Shown: positions 49,245-59,512, counted from the stretch's first letter. The stretch: DNA of 64,000 bases from Mesorhizobium zhangyense (GCF_011045115.1 NZ_JAAKZG010000011.1:124001-188000), one strand, 5' to 3'. Notes: a model not told the origin generated them from the letters alone. Program-made: numbers and translations.

Positions 49245-49916
49245 ATGCAAGCGGGAAATGCACATTATCGGGCGGCAAAGGATTTGCCGGCGACCATCCC
49301 GATTTTTCCGCTGACTGGTGCGCTTCTTCTTCCGGGCGGGCGAACGCCGCTCAATATTTTCGAACCCCGCTATCTAGAGATGATCGACGAGGCCGTTGGC
49401 GGAACGCGTCTGATCGGCATGATTCAGCCGGCGCTCGACGGGTCCTTGCGCGAGGACGGAGAGCCGGAGATTTGCGAGGTGGGTTGCATTGGGCGCATCT
49501 CGTCATTCGCCGAATCCGGTGACGGCCGTTATCTGATCTCGCTTCAGGGCGTCTGCCGATTCCGCGTGGCGCAGGAACTGGCGGTAAAAACGCCTTTCCG
49601 CCAATGCCGCATCATGCCGTTCGTGGCTGACCTGTCGGACGACCCGACCGTAAGCGAAATCAACCGGCTGGCTCTGCTGAAGGCATTCCGCGCCTATCTC
49701 GAAGCCAATGATCTTGAAGCCGATTGGGAAAGCGTCAGCCGGGCCGAAAATGCTATGCTGGTGAATGCGCTGTCGATGATGGCGCCCTATGGCGCTGCGG
49801 AAAAGCAAGCCCTTTTGGAGGCGCCGGATCTGAAGACGCGGGCCGATACGCTGATCGCCATCACCGAGATGGTGCTTGCGCGCGAGAACGACGACTTCGG
49901 CTCAAGCCTGCAATAG
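49245..49916 (+). CDS. Lon N-terminal (LON substrate-binding) domain protein
   Basis: 223 residues, ATG at 49245 with GGAGG seven bases upstream. DLPATIPIFPLTGALLLPGGRTPLNIFEPRYLEMIDEA is the typical opening of a stand-alone LON/PUA-like domain, with EVGCIGRISSFAESGDGRYLI following. It lacks the ATPase and protease parts of Lon. The role is unknown in bacteria; it has been treated as a possible protein-quality-control or substrate-binding module. It is likely co-transcribed with the thioredoxin/TPR gene upstream and the Trm112-like gene 24 bases downstream. Confidence 0.88.
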   Translation: MQAGNAHYRAAKDLPATIPIFPLTGALLLPGGRTPLNIFEPRYLEMIDEAVGGTRLIGMIQPALDGSLREDGEPEICEVGCIGRISSFAESGDGRYLISLQGVCRFRVAQELAVKTPFRQCRIMPFVADLSDDPTVSEINRLALLKAFRAYLEANDLEADWESVSRAENAMLVNALSMMAPYGAAEKQALLEAPDLKTRADTLIAITEMVLARENDDFGSSLQ

Positions 49917-49940
49917 GCGCATGGGATTGGACGGAGACCG

Positions 49941-50174
49941 ATGAATCAGGAAAAACCAAACCCGGCAATCGACGTCAAGCTCCTGGAGTTGCTGGCCTGT
50001 CCCCTGACAAAAGGCCCGTTGACGTGGGATGCCGAGCACCAGGAACTGGTGTCGCGGCTGGCACGGCTTGCCTATCCGGTTCGTGACGGCATTCCGGTCA
50101 TGCTGCCTTCCGAAGCGCGAACCGTTGAAATCGACAACGAAGCAAAACCGAAACCAGGATCGGAAGACGACTAG
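49941..50174 (+). CDS. Trm112/YcaR-family small protein
   Basis: 77 residues. [49 protein letters not shown] is the Trm112-like (UPF0434) fold, where eukaryotic relatives activate methyltransferases. In this protein the second zinc-site cysteines are absent, as in many alphaproteobacterial forms. It follows the LON-domain gene by 24 bases and faces the dnaE2 gene. Confidence 0.85.
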   Translation: MNQEKPNPAIDVKLLELLACPLTKGPLTWDAEHQELVSRLARLAYPVRDGIPVMLPSEARTVEIDNEAKPKPGSEDD

Positions 50175-50220
50175 AGCGACGTGCGTTCTGTGAAATCGGC
50201 CGCCGCGGCCTCCCGTCGGC

Positions 50221-53200
50221 TTACTGAAAATTTCGCCCCTTCGGCATGACGCTGCGTGCCTGACGGGACAGGGTTTCGTAGTCGCGGTGCGGTATCGTGG
50301 TTTTCTCGACGGGATGAATGATTTCCTGCGCCGGCGGGTTTGCGCTTTGGGCTTTTTTACGCTCCAGCCGCCTTATCATGGTCTCCTCGGAAAGTTCGCC
50401 CAGCCATAGCGACAGATCCTCGATGGTTTCGGCCACGATGTGGATGACGTCCGATACTGATTGCAGGCGGCCTTTCACCCTGACGAAACGCGCGCCCATG
50501 ACCACCGGCCGGAAGCGATCGAATATCTTTGGCCAGACGATGACGTTGGCGATCGATTTCTCGTCTTCGAGCGTCATGAAGACGACACCCTTGCCGGAAC
50601 CCGGCCTTTGACGAACGAGAACAAGGCCGGCCACGGAAATGCGCTTGCCGCTAGGCAAATCCGGCAGAAGCGCGTTGGGCGTGATGCCGGCCTTGTCGAG
50701 CCTGCCGCGCAGGAAAGAGAGCGGATGCGCTTTCAGGGAGAGGCCGAGCGACCGGTAATCGTGCAGGACATGCTCGCCAAGCGGCATCACGGGCAGCTTC
50801 GTCTCGGGTTCGTTGTCACGCAAACGGATATCGGGTTGGTCGAACAGCGGCAGGCTTTCCGCGGCACTCTTGCCGTTCAGCGCGCGCACGGCCCACAGGG
50901 CGGCACGCCGGTCGAGGCCGATCGAGCGGAAGGCGTCGGCCTGCGCCAGCCTTTCCATCGCATCGACGCGTAGCCCGGAGCGCAGCCACACATCGCGCAC
51001 GGAGGTGTAGCCCGAGCCTCGGTTCTTCACGAGAATTTCCATGGCGTCCTTGGCGAGCCCCTTTATCTGCCGAAAACCGAGGCGGACCGCATGGCAGGTC
51101 CTGATCACATCGCGCATTCCGGCATGACGCGCGGCGATCCGCCGGGGATCGAAGGGCGATTTCTCCAGCAGGCAATCCCAATCGGAATGGTTGACATCGA
51201 TGGGCCGTATCTCGACACCGTGGTCCTGTGCATCGCGCACAAGCTGTGCCGGTCTGTAGAATCCCATCGGCTGCGAATTCAGGATCGCCGCGCAGAAAAC
51301 GTCGGGATACCAGGCCTTGAACCAGGACGACGCATAGACCAGCAGGGCAAAGGACGCGGCGTGGCTTTCGGGGAAGCCATATTCGCCAAAACCTTCGATT
51401 TGTCGGAAACAACGTTCGGCAAAAGCACGGTCGTAGCCATTTTTTTCCATGCCATCGACCATACGTTTGCGATAGTCCTTGATCGTGCCGGTACGCTTGA
51501 AAGTCGCCATGGCGCGCCGTAACTCATCGGCCTCGTCGGGTGAAAATCCTCCGGCAACCATGGCGATCTTCATCGCCTGCTCCTGAAACAGCGGCACGCC
51601 AAGGGTCTTCTCTAAAATCGCTTCAAGCTCAGGCTTCTGGTATTCGGGTTTTTCTTTCTTTTCTCGCCGACGCAGATAGGGATGGACCATGTCACCCTGG
51701 ATCGGGCCGGGACGCACGATGGCGACCTCGATGACGAGATCATAGAATTTTCGAGGTTTTAGACGCGGCAGCATCGACATTTGCGCGCGGCTCTCGATCT
51801 GGAAGACACCGAGCGTGTCGGCGCGGCAGATCATGTCGTAGACGCTTGTCTCCTCCGGCGGGATCGTCGCCAAAGTCAGCCTTTCCGGCCAGTCATGCTT
51901 GTAGCTCTCCTCCAGAATGTCGAAGGCGCGCCTCAGGCAGGAAAGCATGCCGAGCGCCAGGATATCGACCTTGAGGATTTTGACTGCGTCGAGATCGTCC
52001 TTGTCCCATTCGACCATCTTCCGTTCGTCCATGGCCGTCTTCATGATCGGCACGACCTCGTCCAGTCGATCCCTGGTGATGACGAAGCCGCCGACATGCT
52101 GGGAGAGATGGCGCGGAAAGCCGAGTATTTCGTTTGAACGGTCGATCACATGTTTCGTGGCTGAGTCCGATTGGTCGAGACCACCCGCCTTCGCCTCCTT
52201 CTCGCCTAGCTCGGAAGACGACCAGCCCCAGATCGATCCCGAAAGAGCGCCCCTGACATCGTCGGAAAGGCCCATGGCCTTGGCGGTTTCCCGGAGTGCG
52301 GAGCGGGCACGATAAGTGACGACGGAGGCAGCGAGCGCGGTGCGTTTCTCGCTATATTTCTTGTAAATATACTCCATGACGATATCGCGCTTTTCATGCT
52401 CGAAATCGACGTCGATATCAGGCGGTTCGCCGCGTTTCTCGGAAATGAAGCGTTCGAACAGGCTGTCGATGATCTCAGGGCCGACATCCGTAATCTTCAG
52501 GCAAAAGCATACGACGGAATTGGCCGCCGAGCCGCGCCCCTGACAGAGTATACCCTTTGAGCGAGCGTACTTCACAATGTCGTAAACCGTCAGAAAATAA
52601 CGTGCATAGTTCAGCTTTCTGATGATCCTGATTTCATGCCGGATAAGGCCCTCCACTCTTTCAGGTACACCTGCGGGATAGCGTTCATTGGCGCCCAACC
52701 ATACCAGCCTTTCCAGCTCGGCTTGCGAAGGCAGGCCGGATTCGGTGGGTTCGTCCGGGTAATTGTATTCGAGATCCTGGAGAGAGAAGGAGAGCGTTCC
52801 GGCAAAACGCAGCGTCTGCGCCAATGCCTGCGGATAGGCCTTGAAAAGCCGCGCCATCTCCGTCGATGGCTTCAGATGACGCTCGGCATTGGCCGTAAGC
52901 TCGAGGCCTGACTCAGCGACGGGTCTGTTCAGCCGGATCGCGGTCAACACATCCTGCAGGGGTCGCTGGTCGGCGGTGTGGTAGAGGACATCGTTGGTTG
53001 CCATCAGGGGGATGGCGGCGGCCGTTGCCATGCCTGCCGCCTGTTCGAGACGGAAACGATCGTTGCCGCTGTAATCGGGCGCGGCGGCAAGCCAGAGGTT
53101 GCTGCCGAAACGATCCTTGAGCCGGCGTAGAAAGACCAGCGTCTCCTGCGCCGGCCCCGAGAGGTCGGGCAGCACGGCAAGGGACATGCCGTCGCCCCAT

Positions 53201-53610
53201 TCGAAAAGGTCGTCGGCATAGAGAAGCGGCGCGCCTTTCGGGCTTTCCTCGCGCATATTGGCTTGCGTCAGCAGGCGGCACAGATGCCCCCAGCCCTTGC
53301 GGTCCTGCGGATAGGCGAGCACGTCCGGCGTGCCGTCAGCAAAGACCAGTCGGCAACCGGGATGATAGGGAAGCGATAGGGGCTTACTCTCTTCCGAGAG
53401 CTTGATGTGTTTCGACTGACTCCAGGCGCGCACGACGCCGGCCACGGTGTTGCGGTCGGCAAGGCCTATGCCGGCATGGCCGAGAAAACAGGCGGCAACG
53501 ACCAGATCTTCCGGCCGCGAGGCGCCGCGCAGGAAGGAAAAATTCGATTGCACGCCGAATTCGACATATGGCGGAGACGCGGCGGGCGGGCGCGAAACGT
53601 CATCCTTCAT
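50221..53610 (-). CDS. dnaE2: Error-prone DNA polymerase III alpha subunit, DnaE2 (ImuC)
   Basis: 1129 residues, family length. N-terminal PHP domain ([22 protein letters not shown]), polymerase core with [19 protein letters not shown] and the catalytic aspartates in [25 protein letters not shown] and the little-finger region, then a C-terminal OB fold ([22 protein letters not shown]). It carries out translesion synthesis and SOS mutagenesis with ImuA and ImuB. The ATG overlaps the imuB stop by 4 bases. With the LexA box upstream of imuA, the three genes form one SOS-induced operon. Confidence 0.96.
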   Translation of the reverse strand: MKDDVSRPPAASPPYVEFGVQSNFSFLRGASRPEDLVVAACFLGHAGIGLADRNTVAGVVRAWSQSKHIKLSEESKPLSLPYHPGCRLVFADGTPDVLAYPQDRKGWGHLCRLLTQANMREESPKGAPLLYADDLFEWGDGMSLAVLPDLSGPAQETLVFLRRLKDRFGSNLWLAAAPDYSGNDRFRLEQAAGMATAAAIPLMATNDVLYHTADQRPLQDVLTAIRLNRPVAESGLELTANAERHLKPSTEMARLFKAYPQALAQTLRFAGTLSFSLQDLEYNYPDEPTESGLPSQAELERLVWLGANERYPAGVPERVEGLIRHEIRIIRKLNYARYFLTVYDIVKYARSKGILCQGRGSAANSVVCFCLKITDVGPEIIDSLFERFISEKRGEPPDIDVDFEHEKRDIVMEYIYKKYSEKRTALAASVVTYRARSALRETAKAMGLSDDVRGALSGSIWGWSSSELGEKEAKAGGLDQSDSATKHVIDRSNEILGFPRHLSQHVGGFVITRDRLDEVVPIMKTAMDERKMVEWDKDDLDAVKILKVDILALGMLSCLRRAFDILEESYKHDWPERLTLATIPPEETSVYDMICRADTLGVFQIESRAQMSMLPRLKPRKFYDLVIEVAIVRPGPIQGDMVHPYLRRREKKEKPEYQKPELEAILEKTLGVPLFQEQAMKIAMVAGGFSPDEADELRRAMATFKRTGTIKDYRKRMVDGMEKNGYDRAFAERCFRQIEGFGEYGFPESHAASFALLVYASSWFKAWYPDVFCAAILNSQPMGFYRPAQLVRDAQDHGVEIRPIDVNHSDWDCLLEKSPFDPRRIAARHAGMRDVIRTCHAVRLGFRQIKGLAKDAMEILVKNRGSGYTSVRDVWLRSGLRVDAMERLAQADAFRSIGLDRRAALWAVRALNGKSAAESLPLFDQPDIRLRDNEPETKLPVMPLGEHVLHDYRSLGLSLKAHPLSFLRGRLDKAGITPNALLPDLPSGKRISVAGLVLVRQRPGSGKGVVFMTLEDEKSIANVIVWPKIFDRFRPVVMGARFVRVKGRLQSVSDVIHIVAETIEDLSLWLGELSEETMIRRLERKKAQSANPPAQEIIHPVEKTTIPHRDYETLSRQARSVMPKGRNFQ

Positions 53611-55226
53611 GCGAAAAGCCCCTGCAAGAACCAGCGCGGATTGCCTTGCGTGGTGCCGTAAAACCCCTGGCGGAAAAGCCAGTAGCGGCGGCCATCGGCA
53701 TCCTCGATGCGGAAGTAATCGCGCGTTGCCTCATCCGCACCATCGCGCCACCATTCCGGGGAAATGCGCTCCGGGCCTTCCGCGCGTGCGACCTCATAGA
53801 GCGCGCGACGCCAGCGGAAGCGGGCAGGCGGCCCGTCGGGCACTTCGGCGGCCATGACCTCGACCTGTTCCGGTTGGGGAAAAAGACGGATCGGGCGCTC
53901 GGGTCCGGGGGATGGTCGGGCGAGCGCAGTCTCACCCACTCTATTCCCTGCGTGGCCGGAAGCTTTCCCTGTCTCGGCAAAGGGCACGAAGGAAACCGCC
54001 CTTTCCGGGATGTGGCTCTCGACAGGAACGGGTTTCAGCACGGCATTGCTGTCCTGGCGGGCGCTTACGCGGTCGACGAAGAGCGCCAGATCCTCGTCGC
54101 TTCCGGAAACATCCCCCGTGAAGTCGGTCTGGTCCATTTCGAAAGGAGCAGTCGCCAGAACGGAGAGGCGGACAAGGTCGAAGCCGTAGCCGGCATCGAG
54201 AACGTCTTCGAGGGCGGCCAGTCTTTCGTGAAACAGTTTTCCGATCAGGCCCGGTTCACGCAAGGGACGTGACGTGCCGACGCCGATGCGGCTGACCGCG
54301 CCGTCGACCCGAAACAGCAGGAGTTGCAGGGCGCGTGCACCTTCGCCTCGCCGCTCGAGATCGGCTTTCAAACTGCGGGCGAGCAGGAGGACCAGACGTT
54401 CGATCTCGTCCATCTGCATGATCGGTTCGGACAGATGTCGTTCCACCGACAGGGGAGCCACGGGCAGGCGCGGCGAAACTGCTTCCTCGAGATGGCCGAG
54501 CGCCTGGTCGAGGCGCATGAGAAGCGCCTTGCCGAAACGGCGCGCCAGGGGCGCGCGCGGCGCCTGCAGGATCGCGCCCGTGGTGCGCAAACCCACGCTC
54601 TCAAGAGACGCGACCGTTTCGGGAGCGAGGCGCAGGGCGGCGAGCGGCAAGGGCGCCATGGTTTTTTTCTCCTCCCCCGGCGAGACGACCGAGGTCGCGC
54701 AAAATCGCGCCGCTGCCCAGGCCGCTCCCGGTGTCGAAGCCAGCCCGGCGCGGACGTCAAAACCCTGATGGAAGAACCGCGACAGCATGTCGTCCAGCAT
54801 GGATTTTTCGCCGCCGAAGAGATGGGCGCAGCCGGTGATGTCGAGAAACAGCCCGTCCTGCCCATCGAGCGCCACCAGCGGCGTATAGCGGTCGCACCAG
54901 TCGGCCAGGCTTTCGAGCAGCCTGCGGTCCGCTTGCGTGTCGGCCTCGACGATCTCTATGCCGGGATGCATGGCGCGCGCGTCGGCGATGCCCATGCCGG
55001 GCTTAAGCCTGAGCCGTTCAGCCTGCTCGTCGAGGGCGGCGATGCGCTGCGTGTTCTTTTCGCGATGGCTGATGACGAGGGGCGGCTGCGTCCGTGGCCG
55101 GCTTGAACGCCAGGACCGCCCCAGCCGCTGGCGCAATATCCGTTCGGTGGAAAGGTGCGGAAACCACAGCGCCATTATTCTTTGAGCCGAGACCATCTGG
55201 CCGTCTTTCTTCGAATGAGCGTTCAT
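53607..55226 (-). CDS. imuB: ImuB, Y-family polymerase-like mutasome protein
   Basis: 539 residues from ATG 55226 ([25 protein letters not shown]); ATG 55196 ([15 protein letters not shown]) is an alternative. A Y-family palm/finger region begins at about residue 20. The segment [31 protein letters not shown] keeps the fold but not the full acidic triad of active DinB, as expected for catalytically dead ImuB. A long C-terminal extension with a DUF6504 segment ([21 protein letters not shown], then [10 protein letters not shown]) ends the protein. It bridges the beta clamp, DnaE2 and ImuA. Upstream frames before 55226 overlap imuA and are rejected. Confidence 0.9.
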   Translation of the reverse strand: MNAHSKKDGQMVSAQRIMALWFPHLSTERILRQRLGRSWRSSRPRTQPPLVISHREKNTQRIAALDEQAERLRLKPGMGIADARAMHPGIEIVEADTQADRRLLESLADWCDRYTPLVALDGQDGLFLDITGCAHLFGGEKSMLDDMLSRFFHQGFDVRAGLASTPGAAWAAARFCATSVVSPGEEKKTMAPLPLAALRLAPETVASLESVGLRTTGAILQAPRAPLARRFGKALLMRLDQALGHLEEAVSPRLPVAPLSVERHLSEPIMQMDEIERLVLLLARSLKADLERRGEGARALQLLLFRVDGAVSRIGVGTSRPLREPGLIGKLFHERLAALEDVLDAGYGFDLVRLSVLATAPFEMDQTDFTGDVSGSDEDLALFVDRVSARQDSNAVLKPVPVESHIPERAVSFVPFAETGKASGHAGNRVGETALARPSPGPERPIRLFPQPEQVEVMAAEVPDGPPARFRWRRALYEVARAEGPERISPEWWRDGADEATRDYFRIEDADGRRYWLFRQGFYGTTQGNPRWFLQGLFA

Positions 55227-56022
55227 CGGCGTTCCACTCCAGCGTGAACTGTCCGGGCAAGGCATTGCGGCTTTTGTCGATCCTGACCGCGAAGCCGGGC
55301 GGGCCGATGGAATCGGGCAGGGGCCCAGTGATCGTCCAGCGCAGGGCGGCGGGTGCCGGCGAGACGACCAGGCGCACGGGGGCTGCGGTCGGCTCGGGCT
55401 GCGCTGCCTGGCGCAGCAGGAAGACGGGCCGGCCTGAATCCTGGGCACGGTGATGCAGGCGTCGCGTGGCGACGAGGTCGAGCTTGTGCGGATTGCCGCG
55501 GATTTCCAGGATCACGGCTGAAAGCGCCTTCAGGCTTGCCGCCTCCTCGGCGATCCACATGGCATCCGCGAGTTTCGGCGCTTCCACGATCATGAGGTTC
55601 TCCGGCGCGATGCCGAAACGGGCATGCAGGCCCGGAGCATAGGGAAAGCCCGCCTCGCGGAAGATTTCATGCGTGCCGATCCACAGCACGGGCAGTTTCG
55701 GCTGCGCGGCATTCTTCACAAGCAGTCCGGCGAGCGCCAGGGCAAAACCTGCCACAGCGCCGGCGTCGCGGGTTTGTGCGCCATGGATTTCCGTCAGCGC
55801 GGCCTTGGGCAAGCCGCCGCCCAGTGCCGTATCGAAATTCTCCGCGCCCGTCAGCAAAAGGTCCTGCACGACTGTTACACCATGACGCCGAAGCACCATG
55901 GTTTCCTCAGCCGAAGGCGTGCCGGCAGGGCGCGCCAGACGCTCGGGCAGCGTGCCTTCTATGCGGGCGATTTTCTGGCGCAGGGCAAAAACGATTTCCT
56001 GCGCCACGGCGGATGTCGCCAT
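55018..56022 (-). CDS. imuA: ImuA, RecA-like SOS mutasome protein
   Basis: 334 residues. A RecA-like core runs from about residue 40 to 240 (ENFDTALGGGLPKAALTEIHG, VLWIGTHEIFREAGFPYAPGL, LMIVEAPKLADAMWIAEEA). The C-terminal part is Pro/Ala-rich and ends in [18 protein letters not shown]. It binds RecA and ImuB at damaged forks. The ATG at 56022 lies 22 bases from a canonical alphaproteobacterial LexA site. The last 60 to 70 codons overlap imuB in another frame, an unusually long overlap for this pair. Confidence 0.9.
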   Translation of the reverse strand: MATSAVAQEIVFALRQKIARIEGTLPERLARPAGTPSAEETMVLRRHGVTVVQDLLLTGAENFDTALGGGLPKAALTEIHGAQTRDAGAVAGFALALAGLLVKNAAQPKLPVLWIGTHEIFREAGFPYAPGLHARFGIAPENLMIVEAPKLADAMWIAEEAASLKALSAVILEIRGNPHKLDLVATRRLHHRAQDSGRPVFLLRQAAQPEPTAAPVRLVVSPAPAALRWTITGPLPDSIGPPGFAVRIDKSRNALPGQFTLEWNADERSFEERRPDGLGSKNNGAVVSAPFHRTDIAPAAGAVLAFKPATDAAAPRHQPSRKEHAAHRRPRRAG

Positions 56023-56043
56023 GACGGTCTGCTTTTCTGATAT

Positions 56044-56058
56044 GTTCCTGTTATGTTC
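56044..56058 (-). promoter_or_regulatory. LexA/SOS box of imuA-imuB-dnaE2
   Basis: Exact GTTC-N7-GTTC (GTTCCTGTTATGTTC), the LexA consensus of Alphaproteobacteria, centred about 30 bases upstream of the imuA ATG. Established knowledge of the family makes SOS induction of this cassette the expectation. Confidence 0.9.
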
Positions 56059-56222
56059 TTATAGATTCCAGAGCGCGCCCGAAGAGTCAAGCGGAACGCG
56101 AGGAGAATTTATTCCTTTTGGGCGTTCAGCCGAACCGGCTGTCCCGGCTAATTTCCCGATAAGCGCGCAAAAGCCTCGAAAGCCGTGCTCTGAAAGGCTA
56201 TATGCGGTCAAAAGGGAAAAGA

Positions 56223-56657
56223 ATGGCTCGCATCTACAAGACCCGCTCCTGGCACGACCAGCTTTCACCATCGATGGAAGAAATGGAGTTCATGGCTCTC
56301 GAAGCCTATGCTCATCTGCCGGAGGAGTTTCGCAAGCTCACCGGTGAGGTCATCATCCAGATCGCCGAATTTCCGACCGACGAGATCATGGACGACCTGT
56401 CGCTGGAAACGCCGTTTGACCTGCTTGGCCTGTTCGAAGGCCGTGGCATTGCCGAGCGCTGGAATCCGCAGACCGGCGAGGGGCCGAACCGGGTGACGCT
56501 CTATCGCCGCGCCATCCTGGATTACTGGTCAGAGAACGAGGAAACGCTGGGCGACATCGTCACCCATGTGCTCATCCATGAGATCGGCCACCATTTCGGC
56601 CTCTCCGACGACGATATGGAGAAGCTCGAGGAGGAGGCGGAACATCCTCAAAGCTGA
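56223..56657 (+). CDS. Minimal zinc metallopeptidase (Zincin_1/DUF1025 family)
   Basis: 144 residues. The zinc motif HEIGHHFGLSDDD (H-E-x2-H-x2-G-x2-D, metzincin-like) lies at about residues 122-134, in TLGDIVTHVLIHEIGHHFGL. The N-terminal LPEEFRKLTGEVIIQIAEFP is typical of the family. These are very small, probably cytoplasmic, zincin-fold proteins of unknown substrate. ATG 56223 (MARIYKTRSW) is preferred over an earlier Met at 56202. A YunG-like gene starts 8 bases after its stop. Confidence 0.88.
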   Translation: MARIYKTRSWHDQLSPSMEEMEFMALEAYAHLPEEFRKLTGEVIIQIAEFPTDEIMDDLSLETPFDLLGLFEGRGIAERWNPQTGEGPNRVTLYRRAILDYWSENEETLGDIVTHVLIHEIGHHFGLSDDDMEKLEEEAEHPQS

Positions 56658-56665
56658 TCAATCCA

Positions 56666-57004
56666 GTGAGCGCTTTCAAAACACCCGATCAGCTCTATGA
56701 AAAGTTGAAGGCTGCATGGAGTTCTGAAAGCTCGGGGGTTTGGAGCCTTGATAACCCCGCGAGAGGGCAGTGCAGCGTTACCTCGCTTGTCGTGCAGGAT
56801 GCGTTTGGAGGCGAAATCCTCAAAACCTGGACGAAAGGCGGCACGCATTTCTACAATATGATCGACGGCGTCAGATGGGATCTGACCGTCAGCCAGTTCG
56901 ATTATCCAATACCTTTCGAAGACCTGCCATCCAACCGCGATGAGGCGATGGCAGATACTTCGCCTCGCCAGTATGAAGCGCTCAAAGCCAGATTGCAGAT
57001 GTAG
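56666..57004 (+). CDS. YunG-family protein
   Basis: 112 residues with a GTG start 8 bases after the metallopeptidase gene. CSVTSLVVQDAFGGEILKTWTKGGTHFYNMIDGVRWDLTVSQF holds the conserved Cys and His pattern of YunG proteins (a small papain-like or transglutaminase-like fold is suspected). Function unknown. The Cys preceded by GQ and the later His and Asp could form a hydrolase triad. Confidence 0.75.
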   Translation: MSAFKTPDQLYEKLKAAWSSESSGVWSLDNPARGQCSVTSLVVQDAFGGEILKTWTKGGTHFYNMIDGVRWDLTVSQFDYPIPFEDLPSNRDEAMADTSPRQYEALKARLQM

Positions 57005-57008
57005 ACGA

Positions 57009-57218
57009 CTACCAGTCGCTCAGCTTGGTGACGCCTGCCTCGTATTCCTGGCCGTCGACGTCCTTCACCACGGCCTGACCGCATTTCATGATCTTGGCTT
57101 CGGCGTCGTAGGCATAGGTCGGCGAGCCGAACAGGTGCCAGCCCTTGTTCATGGCAGCCGTGACCTTGTGGCAGAAGCTCGCATCGTCCGGTCCGGTCAG
57201 AAAGCGGTAGAGTTTCAT
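57009..57218 (-). CDS. DUF1737 small protein
   Basis: 69 residues. MKLYRFLTGPDDASFCHKVTAAMNKGW and LFGSPTYAYD match the DUF1737 family, short proteins of Proteobacteria with no assigned function. It lies on the minus strand, 5 bases from the convergent YunG-like gene. Confidence 0.85.
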   Translation of the reverse strand: MKLYRFLTGPDDASFCHKVTAAMNKGWHLFGSPTYAYDAEAKIMKCGQAVVKDVDGQEYEAGVTKLSDW

Positions 57219-57273
57219 GTCGTCATTCCCGTCATGCCCCGGCCGGCTTCGGCATCAGAGCGTTCGATAATTT

Positions 57274-58155
57274 CTAGCCAATCATGGACGCTTTCGCCAG
57301 CAGCCTTTCGGCCTGCGCGCGATGAAGCAGTTCGACCATGCGCCCGTCGAGGCCGATCGCGCCCTTTCCGGCGTTTTCGGGAAGCGCAAAGGCGGCCACG
57401 ATTTTCTCGGCTTCCTTGCGTGCCGTTTCCGACGGCGAAAAGACCGTGTTCGCCGGCTCGATCTGCGCCGGGTGAATCAGCGTCTTGCCGTCAAAACCCA
57501 TGGCCGCGGCTTGCGTGCATTCGGCGGCAAAGGCTTCAAGGTCGCGAAAATCATTGCTGACGCCGTCGACGATGTCGAGGCCGCCGGCACGCGCGGCCAG
57601 CAGCATCTGCATCAGCCAGGGCATGAGATAGCGCCGGTCGGGCGTTGCCAGAACGCCGGTTGCGGCGACAAGATCGTTGGTGCCGGCGACCAGGCAGGAC
57701 AGCCGCGAGGCGGCGTCGCGGCCAAGCTCGGCGATGGCACCGATGTTGAGCAGCGATTTCGGGGTCTCGATCATCGCCCAGAGGCACAGGCTGTCGGGCG
57801 CGTCATTGTCGTCGAGCACGTCGCCGGCTTCCAGCACGTCGCGCGGCGTGTCGACCTTGGGCAGCAATATGCCGTCGGGCTCGCAGGCGGCGGCGGCCAG
57901 AAGATCGTCCGGGCCCCATTCGCTGGAGACCGCATTGATGCGGATGATCATCTCGCGAATGCCGGACGGGCGGTTCTTGAAGATGATGCCGAGCTTTTCG
58001 CGGGCGGTGATCTTTTCTGCCGGAGCCACGGCGTCTTCCAGATCGATGATTACTGCGTCGCAGGCAAGGGATGCCAGCTTGGCCAGCGCCTTGTCGTTGG
58101 AAGCGGGCACATAGAGCACTGAACGGCGCAGATAGAGGCGGGTTTCTTGCGTCAT
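57274..58155 (-). CDS. HpcH/HpaI-CitE-family aldolase/lyase
   Basis: 293 residues from ATG 58155 (MTQETRLYLRRSVLYVPASNDKALAKLA). Motifs are VIIDLEDAVAPAEK, REMIIRINAVSSEWGPDD, ILLPKVDTPRDVLEA, LWAMIETPKSLLNI and GFDGKTLIHPAQIEPANTVF. The Glu and Asp metal ligands and the Arg of the CitE fold are in place. It could be a citryl/malyl-CoA lyase or (3S)-malyl-CoA thioesterase; the last is common in this order. A Met at 58218 is rejected. Lies beside a divergent oxidoreductase gene. Confidence 0.87.
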   Translation of the reverse strand: MTQETRLYLRRSVLYVPASNDKALAKLASLACDAVIIDLEDAVAPAEKITAREKLGIIFKNRPSGIREMIIRINAVSSEWGPDDLLAAAACEPDGILLPKVDTPRDVLEAGDVLDDNDAPDSLCLWAMIETPKSLLNIGAIAELGRDAASRLSCLVAGTNDLVAATGVLATPDRRYLMPWLMQMLLAARAGGLDIVDGVSNDFRDLEAFAAECTQAAAMGFDGKTLIHPAQIEPANTVFSPSETARKEAEKIVAAFALPENAGKGAIGLDGRMVELLHRAQAERLLAKASMIG

Positions 58156-58244
58156 GTGGTCTTCTTGCCCGGCAATGCTGGCTCTTGCAAGACGCAAGCT
58201 GGAAACCTTGATAAGCAACGATATTCGATTCTGGCATCAGGGAC

Positions 58245-59420
58245 ATGCACATGGCGCGATATGACGTCATCATCATCGGCGGGGCGATTGTCGGCAGTTC
58301 GATCGCCTATTATCTGCGCGAGGAAGGATTTTCGGGCTCCATCGCGCTGATCGAGCGCGACCCGCAATTCACCTACTCGTCCACGACGCTGTCTTGCGCC
58401 TCGATCCGCCAGCAGTTCTCCATTCCCGAAAACATTCGGCTGTCGCAGTTCACGCTGGCGCTGTTCCGACGGCTGGAGCAGGAGTTCGGTACTGGTGCCG
58501 ATATAGGCTTCCGCGAGGGTGGCTATCTCATACTCGCCGGCGAAAACGGACTGCCGATCCTGCAGCAGAACCATGCGGCGCAGATGGCCGAAGGCGCGGA
58601 TATTTTGCTGGAAAATGCCGCAGCCCTTGAAAAGCGTTTTTCCTGGATCTCGACCGAAGGCGTTTCGGCCGGGGCCTATGGCCGTTCGGGCGAGGGCTGG
58701 TTCGACGCCCATGCCATGCTGATGCTGTTCCGCAAGGCGTTGCGCGAAAAGAACGTCGATTTCATCACCCATGCCGTTACCGGCATAGAGCGCGAAGGTG
58801 ACCGTGTCGTCGCCGTCACGCTGGACAACGGCGACCGGCTGGAGGGCGGCACGATCTTCAACGCCGCCGGCCCCTCGGCCGGCAAGGTTGCGGCCATGGC
58901 CGGGCTGGTCCTGCCGGTCGAGCCGCGCAAGCGCAGCGTCTTCATTTTCGTGGCCCACGACAAGTTCGCCGACATGCCGCTGATGGTCGATCCGAGCGGC
59001 ATCTATGTGCGGCCTGAAGGCTCGGTCTACATCACCGGCGGTGCAGAGAATGAAGAGGGCGAAGGCCCCGCCGACCCCAAGGATTTCGACCCGGACTGGT
59101 CGCTGTTCGAAGAGACGATCTGGCCTGTTCTGGCGACCCGTGTGCCGGCCTTCGAGGCAATCAAGGCGACCCGTGCCTGGGCCGGGCATTACGACTACAA
59201 TACGCTCGACCAGAATGCCGTCATCGGCCCGCACCCCGAAGTGCAGAATTTTGTCTTTGCCAACGGGTTTTCCGGTCACGGCCTGCAGCAGGCTCCGGCG
59301 GTCGGCAAGGCACTGGCCGAATTTTTGGTCCATGGCGCCTACAGGACCATCGACTGCTCGGCCTTCGGCTATGGGCGCGTCACGGAGAACCGGCCGTTCC
59401 GCGAACTCAACGTGATTTGA
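58245..59420 (+). CDS. FAD-dependent oxidoreductase (DAO family)
   Basis: 391 residues. N-terminal FAD motif DVIIIGGAIVGSSIAYYL, then STTLSCASIRQQFS, GYLILAGENGLPIL, GTIFNAAGPSAGKVAAMAG, VYITGGAENEEGEGPAD and the C-terminal NGFSGHGLQQAPAVGKALAEFL. This pattern places it among sarcosine/glycine-oxidase-like DAO proteins, close to FOXRED1. It oxidises an amine or amino acid; the substrate is unknown. It stands divergently from the CitE-like gene, with leuD 92 bases downstream. Confidence 0.88.
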   Translation: MHMARYDVIIIGGAIVGSSIAYYLREEGFSGSIALIERDPQFTYSSTTLSCASIRQQFSIPENIRLSQFTLALFRRLEQEFGTGADIGFREGGYLILAGENGLPILQQNHAAQMAEGADILLENAAALEKRFSWISTEGVSAGAYGRSGEGWFDAHAMLMLFRKALREKNVDFITHAVTGIEREGDRVVAVTLDNGDRLEGGTIFNAAGPSAGKVAAMAGLVLPVEPRKRSVFIFVAHDKFADMPLMVDPSGIYVRPEGSVYITGGAENEEGEGPADPKDFDPDWSLFEETIWPVLATRVPAFEAIKATRAWAGHYDYNTLDQNAVIGPHPEVQNFVFANGFSGHGLQQAPAVGKALAEFLVHGAYRTIDCSAFGYGRVTENRPFRELNVI

Positions 59421-59430
59421 AGGTCGCTTC

Positions 59431-59471
59431 GAATCAAGTTCTTTGATTCCCGGCTTGCTTTGTGTAAAGCA
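59431..59471 (+). promoter_or_regulatory. Two stem-loops between the DAO gene and leuD
   Basis: GAATCAA-GTTCT-TTGATTC (59431-59449) and TGCTTT-GTGT-AAAGCA (59456-59471) follow each other 11 bases after the DAO stop. No T-run follows the first; the second is 42 bases before leuD. They may be a terminator or leuD 5' leader structure. Confidence 0.45.
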
Positions 59472-59512
59472 GGGCCGAAACAATTTCCCGGAACCAGAAA
59501 CGGGCAGAAGCC

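Noticed and set aside
50198-50210. GGCCG-CCG-CGGCC hairpin between trm112-like and dnaE2 genes
   Set aside because: Short stem, no T-run; too common in GC-rich DNA to call a terminator.
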